From Rhizobium sp. NXC14 (GTDB lineage: Bacteria > Pseudomonadota > Alphaproteobacteria > Rhizobiales > Rhizobiaceae): a stretch of DNA of 64,000 bases. Location: NCBI RefSeq assembly GCF_002117485.1, contig NZ_CP021033.1:248001-312000 (forward strand), written 5' to 3'. The position numbers and the translations under genes were made by a program. Positions within the stretch are counted from its first letter, which is position 1, and each line of letters begins with the position of its first letter. This document shows positions 12,584-20,961 of the stretch, piece by piece. The notes beneath the pieces were generated by a model. The model was not told where the DNA came from and made no database searches. It saw only the letters and a program-made list of their open reading frames with translations.

Positions 12584-13364
12584 ATGGCAATGATCGGCCA
12601 TGCTCATCGAGCAGGCGGTAATGGGTGGCGCGGACGACGGCCTGGGTACGGTTGCGGGCGCCGAGTTTCTTGGCGGCGGCGTTGAGATGCATGACCACGG
12701 TCGGAACGGAACGGCCGATGATGCGCGAGATTTCCTTGGCGGAATAGCCTTCCGCCGAATGGCGCAGGCATTCGCGCTCCCGCTCGGTCAGGCGGATGGT
12801 GCCGACGCTGCGAGCCTTCTTGTCGAAAAGCGAATAGGCGCTCTCATGGAAGACGTGGGCAAGCAGGTTGAAGTCGGCGATAGCGCGCAACGCATGCCGT
12901 TCGAAATCGCGGTCGCCCCGGAAACGGATGCCGGTGACCGTCGCATAATCGCCTCCCGGCATATGCACCGGCACGGTGACACCGGTCGACATGTCGCGTT
13001 CACTCAAATAGCGCGTCACCGGTGCGGTGTCGTCGTTCATGAAGCGGTTGATCAGCGTGTCGGCATTCGTGTCGTAATTCCAGAAGAACGGAGCGCTGCT
13101 GCGCAGCGCCACCTGCTGCACCGGGTCGATGCGGAAATAACCGCGATCGAACCAATAGTCGTGCATATCTTCGGCGATGTTCCGGAGCTTCAGCAGCGAC
13201 GGGATCATGATCGCGCCGTCAAGGTCGTAGGGCACCGGCGTATAGTCGTAGATCAGAGCCTCGAAGCCCAGCTGCTTCATCGCCTCGAAGGCCTGGTCGA
13301 TCCGGCCGTCCAGCGTTTCATGCGCTGTAAACTGCCGTCTGATCGTTCCGATGTCGTCAAGCAT
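12570..13364 (-). CDS. LuxR-type solo regulator of the plant-responsive (PipR/OryR/NesR) subfamily
   Basis: 264 residues: N-terminal autoinducer-binding-like domain (about 20-170) and C-terminal LuxR helix-turn-helix (about 200-255, [22 protein letters not shown]). Aligning to TraR numbering, invariant Asp70, Pro71 and Trp85 are kept (Asp80, Pro81, Trp95 here). Trp57 is Met67 and Tyr61 is Trp71 (in DMHDYW). These two changes define the subfamily that responds to plant compounds instead of acyl-homoserine lactones. No luxI-type synthase is in the window. It is flanked on both sides by proline iminopeptidase genes and followed by a peptide importer, as reported around Pseudomonas pipR. Expected to act as ligand-dependent activator of both peptidase promoters. 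Confidence 0.9.
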   Translation of the reverse strand: MLDDIGTIRRQFTAHETLDGRIDQAFEAMKQLGFEALIYDYTPVPYDLDGAIMIPSLLKLRNIAEDMHDYWFDRGYFRIDPVQQVALRSSAPFFWNYDTNADTLINRFMNDDTAPVTRYLSERDMSTGVTVPVHMPGGDYATVTGIRFRGDRDFERHALRAIADFNLLAHVFHESAYSLFDKKARSVGTIRLTERERECLRHSAEGYSAKEISRIIGRSVPTVVMHLNAAAKKLGARNRTQAVVRATHYRLLDEHGRSLPSYNL

Positions 13365-13396
13365 GGGCTGCTCCCGGTTTCGGCGTGGCGCCCTAC

Positions 13397-13416
13397 CCTA
13401 TCACTTCTTATAGCTG
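13397..13416 (+). promoter_or_regulatory. lux-box-like element upstream of pip copy 2
   Basis: CCTATCACTTCTTATAGCTG, 77 nt before the second peptidase ATG and 32 nt upstream of the divergent luxR start, so it could serve both genes. It shares 17 of 20 bases with the element ahead of copy 1. An AT-rich stretch about 25-30 nt downstream (TACGGTAAAA) is a plausible -10 region for a class II activated promoter. Confidence 0.65.
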
Positions 13417-13493
13417 GCACGGAACGCGATTTACGGTAAAAAATTAACCACGCCCAAATATTGAGCAAGGGGTATTTTCTGCTGGAGCAATCA

Positions 13494-14384
13494 ATGTGGC
13501 GTGAAATACAGCCGGACGCGCGATTTGAGATCGATGTCGGTGGCTATCGCGTCGTCGCCTATAGCTTCGGAACCGGCAACGAGACGGTTTTCTGCCTGAA
13601 CGGCGGTCCCGGTCTGCCCTGTGATTACCTGCGCGAGGCGCACTCCTGCCTGATCGACCAAGGCTACCGAGTCGTCGCCTTCGACCAGCTCGGCACCGGC
13701 GCCTCCGACCGGCCGGACGATCTGTCGCTCTGGACGATCGGCCGCTATGTCGAGGAGACCGAAACGGTGCGCAAGACGCTCGGGCTCGGAAAGGTCCACA
13801 TGCTTGGCCATTCCTGGGGCGGGTGGCTCGCGATCGACTATGCGCTGACCTATCCCGAAAACCTCAAGACACTGATCCTCGAGGATACCGTCGCCGATAT
13901 GCCGCATCTGATTACGGAACTGGAGCGGCTGCGGGCAGCACTCGGCCCCGAGACCGTCTCGATGATGCAGAAGCACGAGGCACAGGGCACTTACGACCAC
14001 CCGGAATATCTCGCTGCCGTCACCATCCTCAACTACCGCCATGTCTGCCGCCTGGCCGAATGGCCGGCACCGGTGCGCCGCTCGCTCGACGATTGGAACA
14101 TGGCGCCTTACGCGACGATGCAGGGGCCGAACGAGTTTCTTTATATCGGCAACCTCAAAGACTGGAACCGCATCCCGGATCTGCCTCGGCTGACGCTGCC
14201 GGTGCTGATCACCACGGGAGAGCATGACGAGCTGACGCCGGCGTGCGCTCTCAGGATGAAGCTCGCGCTGCCAAATGCCGAGCTCCGGGTGTTCGCCAAT
14301 GCCAGCCACATGCCCTTCTACGAGAACCCGCAGGACTATTATCCGGCGCTTCTCGATTTCCTCGACCGGCACAAGGCAGCCTGA
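13494..14384 (+). CDS. Proline iminopeptidase-family alpha/beta hydrolase (pip copy 2)
   Basis: 296-residue S33 peptidase paralogous to copy 1. GGPG at 37-40; triad Ser107 in GHSWGG, Asp245 in GEHDELTP, His272 in NASHMPF. The ATG at 13494 has a GGAG site 7 nt upstream and replaces an upstream TTG start that has no such site. Transcribed divergently from the LuxR solo and 51 nt ahead of the peptide importer genes without a terminator between, so probably the first gene of that operon. Likely releases N-terminal proline or related residues from imported peptides or amides. Confidence 0.9.
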   Translation: MWREIQPDARFEIDVGGYRVVAYSFGTGNETVFCLNGGPGLPCDYLREAHSCLIDQGYRVVAFDQLGTGASDRPDDLSLWTIGRYVEETETVRKTLGLGKVHMLGHSWGGWLAIDYALTYPENLKTLILEDTVADMPHLITELERLRAALGPETVSMMQKHEAQGTYDHPEYLAAVTILNYRHVCRLAEWPAPVRRSLDDWNMAPYATMQGPNEFLYIGNLKDWNRIPDLPRLTLPVLITTGEHDELTPACALRMKLALPNAELRVFANASHMPFYENPQDYYPALLDFLDRHKAA

Positions 14385-14435
14385 TGCAAATGAAAGCGGC
14401 TCAAACCGGACGAAGACAGAGGGGCGAGCGCCGTC

Positions 14436-15374
14436 ATGCATCGCTATAAATTCGTTCTGACCCGACCGCTGCAGTTCCTGCCGGTCATTTTCGGCATCAG
14501 CGTCATCACCTTCATTCTGGTTCGGCTGATCCCTGGCGATCCCGCACGCAACATCCTCGGCACGCGGGCGACGCCGGAGGCACTTGCCAATATTCGCGCC
14601 CAATACGGTCTCGACCAGCCGATGTGGCTGCAATATGTCTATTTCCTCAAGAACCTCGCCAATGGCGAGATGGGCAAATCGATCCTCTACAAGATCGACG
14701 TGCTGAAGCTGATCGCGACCCGCATCGAGCCGACGCTCGCGCTTGTTGCCGCCAGCGTCATCCTGTCGGTCCTGATCGCGGTGCCGATGGCGGCGATCGC
14801 CGCGCGCAATGCCGGCCGTGCGCCGGACCATGTGGTGCGCATCGTCTCGACCTTCGGTATCGGTTTCCCGCCCTTCTGGCTGGGGCTGATGCTGATCATC
14901 CTCTTCAGCGTCGAGCTCGGCCTGCTGCCGGTTTCTGGCTACGGCGCGACCCTCGGCGAAAAACTTGCGCATCTTGTGCTGCCGAGCCTGACGGTGGCGC
15001 TCTCGCTCTCGACGGTGCTGACGCGCAGCCTGCGGGCGGCAATGATCGAGGCGCTGAGATCGGATGTCGCGACGGCGGCGCGCGCCCGCGGCATGCCCGA
15101 AGCCATCGTCTTCTGGCGGCACGTGCTGCCGAATTCGCTGGTGCCGACGATCAACCTGCTCGCCGTCAACATTGGCTGGCTGATCGGCGGCACGGTTGTG
15201 GTCGAGAGCGTCTTTGCGCTGCCAGGCATGGGGCAGCTCCTCGTCAGGGCGATCTTTTCGCGTGACTATATGGTGGTGCAGGGCGTCGCCATGGTCTTTG
15301 CCTGCGCCACCGTGCTGATCAACTTCATCGCCGACATCGTCACCGTTGCCGTCGATCCGAGGGTGAAGCTATGA
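14436..15374 (+). CDS. Peptide ABC transporter permease (DppB-like)
   Basis: 312-residue inner-membrane permease. Begins with a membrane segment (LPVIFGISVITFILVRLIPGDP) typical of the DppB/OppB family, followed by the GTRATPEALANIRAQYGLDQP periplasmic stretch and about five further membrane spans. The cytoplasmic EAA loop appears as AARARGMPEAIVFWRHVLPN. ATGA overlap with the next permease. Part of a complete five-component importer behind pip copy 2; substrate probably di- or oligopeptides or plant peptide-like compounds. Confidence 0.9.
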   Translation: MHRYKFVLTRPLQFLPVIFGISVITFILVRLIPGDPARNILGTRATPEALANIRAQYGLDQPMWLQYVYFLKNLANGEMGKSILYKIDVLKLIATRIEPTLALVAASVILSVLIAVPMAAIAARNAGRAPDHVVRIVSTFGIGFPPFWLGLMLIILFSVELGLLPVSGYGATLGEKLAHLVLPSLTVALSLSTVLTRSLRAAMIEALRSDVATAARARGMPEAIVFWRHVLPNSLVPTINLLAVNIGWLIGGTVVVESVFALPGMGQLLVRAIFSRDYMVVQGVAMVFACATVLINFIADIVTVAVDPRVKL

Positions 15375-16222
15375 GCATCGAGGCGACAGCACCCGCGTCC
15401 CCTGGCTGGCGCCGCCTTCTCGGCCGGCGGTCGATGTTTGCCGTTGGCGCCGGCGTGCTGCTGTTCTTCATCCTGCTGGCGCTTGGCGCGCCTCTTATCG
15501 CGCCCTATGACCCGATCATGCAGAATGCCGAGGTGCGCCTGCAGGCGCCTTCGCTGCTTCACCCCTTCGGCACCGACAATTTCGGCCGTGACATCCTTTC
15601 CCGCGTCATCTGGGGTGCGCGCATCGATCTCCAGATGGCGCTGATCGGCGTCGTCTTCCCCTTTCTGATCGGCACGACGGTCGGCACGATCGCCGGTTTT
15701 TTCGGCGGCGTCGTCGACGCGCTGTTCATGCGTCTGGTCGATATCATTCTTGCCTTTCCCTTTCTCGTGCTGATGCTGTCGATCATCGCGATCCTTCGCC
15801 CCGGGCTCGGCAGCTTCTACATCGCCATGGCGCTGGTCGGCTGGGTTTCCTATGCGCGGCTGATCCGGGCGCAGATGCTGGTGCTGAAGGGCAGCGATTA
15901 CGCCGTCGCCGCCGTCAGCCTCGGCTTCAGCCGCCCGCGTATCATGTTCCGGCACTTGCTCCCGAACGCGATTGCCGGCTCGATCGTCTTTTCCATGTCC
16001 GATGCGACATTGGTGCTGCTCAGCGGCGCGGCCGTCAGCTATCTCGGCCTCGGCGTCCAGCCGCCGATCGCCGAATGGGGTGTCATGGTCGCCGAAGGGC
16101 AGAGCTTCATCACCACAGCCTGGTGGATCACCCTGTTTCCCGGCCTCTCCATCGTCTGCCTCGCCTTTGGCTTCAGCATGCTTGGCGACGCGCTCGGCGA
16201 ATTGCTGGGAGTGCACGAATGA
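15371..16222 (+). CDS. Peptide ABC transporter permease (DppC-like)
   Basis: 283-residue permease with an N-terminal span (AVGAGVLLFFILLALGAPLIAPYDP) and the DppC landmark HPFGTDNFGRDILSRVIWGARID. The EAA loop AVAAVSLGFSRPRIMFRHLLPN would contact the ATPase. Start overlaps the dppB-like stop, and its stop overlaps the ATPase start (both ATGA), so stoichiometric co-translation is likely. Forms the heterodimeric channel with the preceding gene product. Confidence 0.9.
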   Translation: MSIEATAPASPGWRRLLGRRSMFAVGAGVLLFFILLALGAPLIAPYDPIMQNAEVRLQAPSLLHPFGTDNFGRDILSRVIWGARIDLQMALIGVVFPFLIGTTVGTIAGFFGGVVDALFMRLVDIILAFPFLVLMLSIIAILRPGLGSFYIAMALVGWVSYARLIRAQMLVLKGSDYAVAAVSLGFSRPRIMFRHLLPNAIAGSIVFSMSDATLVLLSGAAVSYLGLGVQPPIAEWGVMVAEGQSFITTAWWITLFPGLSIVCLAFGFSMLGDALGELLGVHE

Positions 16223-17919
16223 GCGGGTCCGTGCTCTCCGTCCGCGATCTCACCGTCAGGGCGCATCTCGATTCCGGCCCGCGAACGCTCATCGATGCGG
16301 TCTCGCTCGACCTCGGCCGCGGTGAAATTCTCGGCCTCGTCGGCGAGAGCGGCTCGGGCAAGAGCCTGTTCTGCCGCTCGCTGGTGCGCCTGCTGCCCTC
16401 CTCGCTGCTGACGATCGAAAGCGGTAGCGTGCTGCTCGAAGGGCGCGATCTCATGCGGGTCGACGATGGCGAGATGCTGAAGGTGCGCGGCGGCGAGATC
16501 GGCATGATCTTCCAGAACCCGACCAGCCATCTCGATCCGGTGATGCGCATTGGCGACCAGATCGCCGAGGGCATCCGCTATCATCAGGGTCTCGGCGCCC
16601 GCGAGGCTCGCGCGGCAGCGACGGACATCCTGGCGCAGGTCGGCTTCCCCGATCCGAAGCGCCAGTACGATAGCTACCCGCATGAATTTTCCGGCGGTAT
16701 GCGGCAGCGGGCGATGATCGGTGTGGCCCTGTCCTGCAATCCGAAAATCCTGATCGCCGACGAGCCGACGACGGCGCTCGACGTCACCATCCAGGCGCAG
16801 ATCCTGCGGCTGTTGATCGACATTCGCGACCAGCGCGGCCTGTCGATCATTCTGATCACCCACGATCTCGGCATCGTCGCCCAGACCTGCGACCGCATCG
16901 CCGTGCTGCGCGGCGGCAAGCTCATCGAAGAGGGGCCGAAGCGGGCCATCCTGGCGCGGCCGCAGCATCCCTATACGATCAACCTGATCAACAGCCATCC
17001 TTCGCTGCCGGGCGGGATAGCCGCACCGACGCTCGAGCTTGCCGAGGTCAGGCGGCCGGCGAGACCCTTGCTGGAAATCGACGATCTGCATGTGCGCTTC
17101 AGGGGCGGCGGCAGCCTGTTCAAGGGCAGTGCCAAGACGATCAGCGCCGTTGCCGGCGTCAGTCTGCAGATCATGCCTGGCGAGACGGTCGGCATTGTCG
17201 GCGAATCCGGCAGTGGCAAGAGTACGCTTGCCCGCGCCGTGCTGGGATTGACGCCGCTTTCTGCCGGCCACGTCACGTTCGACGGCATCGATCTCGCGCA
17301 GCAGAGGAGCGCGGGCCTTGCAAAGCTCAGGCGCGAAACGGCGATGGTGTTCCAGGACCCCTACAATGCACTGAACCCGCGGCTGACGATCGGACAGATG
17401 CTCGCCGAGGTATTGAAGGTCCAAGGTAAGGTCGCCGCCGTCGATATCTCGGCACGCATCGGCGAGCTGCTCGATCTCGTCGGTCTCGAACGCGAATTCG
17501 CCGAGCGCAAACCGCGCAGCATGAGCGGCGGCCAGTGTCAGCGGGCCGGCATCGCCCGCGCGCTCGCCGTCGAGCCGAAGCTGATCATCGCCGACGAATG
17601 CGTGGCGGCCCTCGACGTCACCATCCAGGCGCAGATCATCGAGCTTTTCCGCCAGCTCACCGCCAAGATGAACCTCACGCTGGTCTTCATCGCCCATGAT
17701 CTGGCGATCGTGCGCAATCTCTGCCAACGCGTCGTCGTGATGTATCGCGGCGAGATCGTCGAGGAGGGCCGCTCCGACGAGGTCTTCGCGCGGCCGAAGC
17801 ATGCCTACACCGCGGCGCTGATCGCTGCCATTCCCGACATCGATCCCGACAAGCCGCTGCTGCAAGGCACCGGCCGCAGGGAAGAGCCGCAATCCATATC
17901 CATCAAACGCATGCCATAA
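16219..17919 (+). CDS. Fused peptide ABC transporter ATPase (DppD-DppF)
   Basis: 566 residues carrying two complete ABC ATPase domains, equivalent to separate DppD and DppF. Domain 1 has Walker A GESGSGKS (42-49) and signature FSGGMRQRA (about 157). Domain 2 has Walker A GESGSGKS (about 327) and signature MSGGQCQRAG (about 434). Each domain has an EPTTALDVTIQAQI-like Walker B/D-loop; the second reads DECVAALDVTIQAQI, so its Walker B Asp-Glu is intact. The ATG at 16219 overlaps the upstream permease stop; the longer in-frame extension overlaps dppC and is rejected. Confidence 0.92.
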   Translation: MSGSVLSVRDLTVRAHLDSGPRTLIDAVSLDLGRGEILGLVGESGSGKSLFCRSLVRLLPSSLLTIESGSVLLEGRDLMRVDDGEMLKVRGGEIGMIFQNPTSHLDPVMRIGDQIAEGIRYHQGLGAREARAAATDILAQVGFPDPKRQYDSYPHEFSGGMRQRAMIGVALSCNPKILIADEPTTALDVTIQAQILRLLIDIRDQRGLSIILITHDLGIVAQTCDRIAVLRGGKLIEEGPKRAILARPQHPYTINLINSHPSLPGGIAAPTLELAEVRRPARPLLEIDDLHVRFRGGGSLFKGSAKTISAVAGVSLQIMPGETVGIVGESGSGKSTLARAVLGLTPLSAGHVTFDGIDLAQQRSAGLAKLRRETAMVFQDPYNALNPRLTIGQMLAEVLKVQGKVAAVDISARIGELLDLVGLEREFAERKPRSMSGGQCQRAGIARALAVEPKLIIADECVAALDVTIQAQIIELFRQLTAKMNLTLVFIAHDLAIVRNLCQRVVVMYRGEIVEEGRSDEVFARPKHAYTAALIAAIPDIDPDKPLLQGTGRREEPQSISIKRMP

Positions 17920-17938
17920 CAAAGAAGGGAACGAACTG

Positions 17939-19453
17939 ATGACAAACAGGTGGAAATCAATCGGGCTCGCCGCCATGCTCACTGGCCTGACGCTGAGTGC
18001 GAGCTATGCCGAGGCCGCCGGTGTGCTCACCATCGGCCGCCGCGAGGATTCGACGACATTCGATCCGATCAAGACCGCGCAGAACATCGACAATTGGGTG
18101 TTCTCGAATGTCTACGATGTGCTGATCCGCGTCGACAAGACAGGCACGAAGCTGGAGCCGGGGCTGGCCGAAAGCTGGACCGCCTCGGATGACGGGCTGA
18201 CCTATACGCTCAAGATCCGCGACACGAAATTCTCCGACGGTTCGTCGCTGACGGCGGAAGATGCGGCCTACAGCCTGCTGCGCATCCGCGACGACCCTAC
18301 CTCGCTCTGGAGCGATTCCTACAAAGTGATCGACACGGCGGTTGCGACCGACGCGCATACGCTGACGATCAAGCTCAAGAATCCGTCCGCGCCTTTCCTC
18401 TCGACGCTGGCCCTGCCCAATGCCTCGGTCATTTCCAAGAAGGGCATGGAATCGCTGGGACCCGATGCGTATGGCGAGAAGCCGATCGCATCCGGCGCCT
18501 TCGTGGTCGACGAATGGCGGCGCGGCGACCGCGTCATCCTCAAGAAAAACCCGAATTTCTGGGAAGCCGACCGCGTCAAGCTCGACGGCGTCGAGTGGAT
18601 TTCGGTGCCCGATGACAACACCCGCATGCTGAACGTTCAGGCCGGCGAGCTCGACGCTGCGATTTTCGTGCCCTTCTCCCGCGTGGAAGAGCTGAAGAAG
18701 GATCCGAATCTGAATGTCGCCATCGACGCATCGACACGCGAGGACCATCTGCTGATCAATCACGCGCATGGCGCGCTCGGCAAGAAGGAAGTTCGCCAGG
18801 CCTTGGACCTTGCGATCGACAAGAAGGCGATCGTCGACACCGTCACCTTCGGCCAGGGCACCGTCGCCAATTCCTACATTCCGAAGGGTGCGCTTTATTA
18901 CTACGCCGACAACCTGCAGCGGCCCTATGATCCCGCAAAGGCGAAGGAGCTGCTGGCTGCTGCCGGAGCCTCCGACCTAACGCTGAATTACGTGGTGCGT
19001 GCCGGCGACGAAGTCGACGAGCAGACGGCCGTCTTGGTCCAGCAGCAGCTACAGAAGGCCGGCATCACCGCCAATCTACAGAAGGTCGACCCGAGCCAGG
19101 AATGGGATATGCTCGTTGCCGGCGACTATGACATCTCGGTCAACTACTGGACCAACGATATTCTCGACCCGGACCAGAAGACCACCTTCGTCCTCGGCCA
19201 CGATTCCAACAACAACTATTTGACCAATTATAAGAACGAGGCAGTGAAGGAACTGGTCGCCAAGGCGCGTCTCGAGCTCGATCCGAAGAAGCGCGAAGCG
19301 ATGTATGTAAATCTGCAGAAAATGGCCAAGGACGACGTCAACTGGATTGACCTCTATTATAGCCCTTACATCAACGTCTCGCGCAAGAATATCGAGAACT
19401 TCCACCAGAACCCGCTCGGCCGCTTCTTTCTGGAAGACACGGTCAAGAACTGA
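17939..19453 (+). CDS. Peptide ABC transporter substrate-binding protein (DppA/OppA-like)
   Basis: 504-residue periplasmic binding protein (SBP family 5). Sec signal peptide MTNRWKSIGLAAMLTGLTLS...AEA, with cleavage near residue 26. The mature part has the family pattern RREDSTTFDPIKTAQNIDNWVFSN and LAESWTASDDGLTYTLKIRD. An AAGGGA ribosome site lies ahead of the ATG. Last gene of the importer operon, 19 nt after the ATPase. Its ligand decides what this LuxR-linked system takes up, and cannot be read from the sequence. Confidence 0.92.
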   Translation: MTNRWKSIGLAAMLTGLTLSASYAEAAGVLTIGRREDSTTFDPIKTAQNIDNWVFSNVYDVLIRVDKTGTKLEPGLAESWTASDDGLTYTLKIRDTKFSDGSSLTAEDAAYSLLRIRDDPTSLWSDSYKVIDTAVATDAHTLTIKLKNPSAPFLSTLALPNASVISKKGMESLGPDAYGEKPIASGAFVVDEWRRGDRVILKKNPNFWEADRVKLDGVEWISVPDDNTRMLNVQAGELDAAIFVPFSRVEELKKDPNLNVAIDASTREDHLLINHAHGALGKKEVRQALDLAIDKKAIVDTVTFGQGTVANSYIPKGALYYYADNLQRPYDPAKAKELLAAAGASDLTLNYVVRAGDEVDEQTAVLVQQQLQKAGITANLQKVDPSQEWDMLVAGDYDISVNYWTNDILDPDQKTTFVLGHDSNNNYLTNYKNEAVKELVAKARLELDPKKREAMYVNLQKMAKDDVNWIDLYYSPYINVSRKNIENFHQNPLGRFFLEDTVKN

Positions 19454-19470
19454 GTTCGTGCAGCATGCAA

Positions 19471-19501
19471 AGGCTCCGCCGCCTTTAGGGCCGCGGAGCC
19501 T
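19471..19501 (+). terminator. Possible terminator after the peptide importer
   Basis: AGGCTCCG (19471-19478) pairs with CGGAGCCT (19494-19501), an 8-bp stem with a 15-nt loop, 17 nt after the binding-protein stop. Only a short T-rich tail follows, so efficiency is uncertain. Confidence 0.45.
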
Positions 19502-19536
19502 CGTTCATTGCCGCGACAAGTGAATGATCGGCTTGC

Positions 19537-20412
19537 TTATTCGGCTGCCGCGAGCTTGTCCTGCGTTCTGGTTTCGAAGTCGCTGGCGTCGTGACGCTCG
19601 TGCAACTGGCTCGACGGGTCGCCGGAGAGGCGGTTGACCATCCGGCCGCGCTGCACGGCGGGCCGGCTGTAGATAGTGTCGGCCCAGCGCAACACGTTCT
19701 TATAGTCCTCGACCTGCAGGAATTCGCCCGCCCCGTAGCTCCAACCCTTCACCAGGCCGCCGTACCATGGCCAGATGGCAATATCGGCGATCGTATAATG
19801 GCTGCCTGCCACATATTCGCTTTCGGCAAGACGGCGATCGAGCACGTCGAGCTGACGCTTCACTTCCATGGCGAAGCGGTCGATCGCATATTCGATCTTG
19901 ACGGGCGCATAGGCGTAGAAATGGCCGAAGCCGCCGCCGAGATAGGGCGCGCTTCCCATCTGCCAGAACAGCCATGACAGGCATTCTGCGCGTTCGGCCG
20001 GCTCAGTCGGCAGGAAGGCGCCGAATTTTTCGGCGAGATAGGTGAGGATGGCGCCGGATTCGAAGACGCGGATCGGCTTCGGCCCGCTGCGGTCCATCAG
20101 CGCCGGAATCTTGGAGTTGGGATTGACGGCGACAAAGCCGCTGCCGAACTGGTCACCCTCGCCGATCTTGATCAGCCAGGCGTCATACTCAGCACCGCTA
20201 TGGCCAAGGGCCAGCAGTTCCTCGAGCATGATCGTGACCTTCTGGCCGTTCGGCGTTCCGAGCGAATAGAGCTGCAGCGGATGACGGCCGATCGGAAGCT
20301 CCTTCTCATGTGTCGGTCCCGCTATCGGGCGATTGATATTGGCGAATTGGCCGCCATTCGCCTTGTTCCAGGTCCAGACTTTCGGGGGGATATAGTCGGA
20401 GGTACCGCTCAT
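19537..20412 (-). CDS. yghU: Glutathione S-transferase, YghU/Nu-class type
   Basis: 291 residues, longer than ordinary GSTs because of N- and C-terminal extensions as in E. coli YghU. The N-terminus WTWNKANGGQFANINRPIAGPTHEKELP and PLQLYSLGTPNGQKVTIMLEEL match the thioredoxin-like domain of this class, which has disulfide-bond reductase activity with glutathione. Cytoplasmic. Stands alone, converging on the peptide importer. Preceded by an AGGAGTT-like site. Not obviously linked to its neighbours. Confidence 0.9.
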   Translation of the reverse strand: MSGTSDYIPPKVWTWNKANGGQFANINRPIAGPTHEKELPIGRHPLQLYSLGTPNGQKVTIMLEELLALGHSGAEYDAWLIKIGEGDQFGSGFVAVNPNSKIPALMDRSGPKPIRVFESGAILTYLAEKFGAFLPTEPAERAECLSWLFWQMGSAPYLGGGFGHFYAYAPVKIEYAIDRFAMEVKRQLDVLDRRLAESEYVAGSHYTIADIAIWPWYGGLVKGWSYGAGEFLQVEDYKNVLRWADTIYSRPAVQRGRMVNRLSGDPSSQLHERHDASDFETRTQDKLAAAE

Positions 20413-20566
20413 CTTTCAAACTCCTGGCATTGATCGGACAGAGCGCGACGCCTGTTGGGTCGCCGCATTTTTCCTGACATAGCAGAGGTGATGAGGGTTT
20501 GTCACAGCTGTCGGAATGGTTTCACGCAAACGTCAGAGCTTGGCAGAGTTGCGGAAAATGACCGGT

Positions 20567-20947
20567 TCAGGCCGCGCCCTCGCCTTCATGGTTGACCGCC
20601 GTCCTGGTGCCGGAGGAGAACATGATCAGGGCGAAGAGCGGTTCGCTGCCGAGCGCGCGCGCCCAGTGCCTGACGTTGCGGGGGATGCGGATCGCATCGC
20701 CGGCTTCGAGCCGATAAAGGGCGTCGCCAAGCTTGTGCTCGCAACTGCCTGAAACGACGTAAAGGATCTCCTCGCAATCGGGATGCGAGTGCAACTGGTT
20801 GCGCTCGCCGGGACTGATGCGGCAGGTGCCGAAGGTCATCTCGGCGCCGGGCGTGCCGTCGCCGGTGATCTTCCAGTTGAGTTCGCCCCAGGAGGTCGGC
20901 ATGAATTCGCCGCCGGCTTTCCTGAAAATGATGTCGGTCTCGTTCAA
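20567..20947 (-). CDS. Cupin-domain protein
   Basis: About 126 residues forming one cupin barrel. Motif 1 is HSHPDCEEILYVVSGSCEHKLGD and motif 2 is GDAIRIPRNVRHWARALG. Metal ligands (two His, Glu, later His) are visible. I place the start at a TTG (20947) because GGAGG lies 7 nt upstream; an earlier TTG overlapping the oxidoreductase stop has no such site. Last gene of a sugar uptake operon, so perhaps a sugar isomerase-like or sensing protein. Specific function unknown. Confidence 0.8.
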   Translation of the reverse strand: MNETDIIFRKAGGEFMPTSWGELNWKITGDGTPGAEMTFGTCRISPGERNQLHSHPDCEEILYVVSGSCEHKLGDALYRLEAGDAIRIPRNVRHWARALGSEPLFALIMFSSGTRTAVNHEGEGAA

Positions 20948-20961
20948 GACTGTGCCTCCGG

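Noticed and set aside
14436..19453. Nickel rather than peptide importer
   Set aside because: The binding protein and permeases fit the general SBP5 family; the neighbouring peptidases favour peptides. I saw no His-rich or nickel-specific feature.
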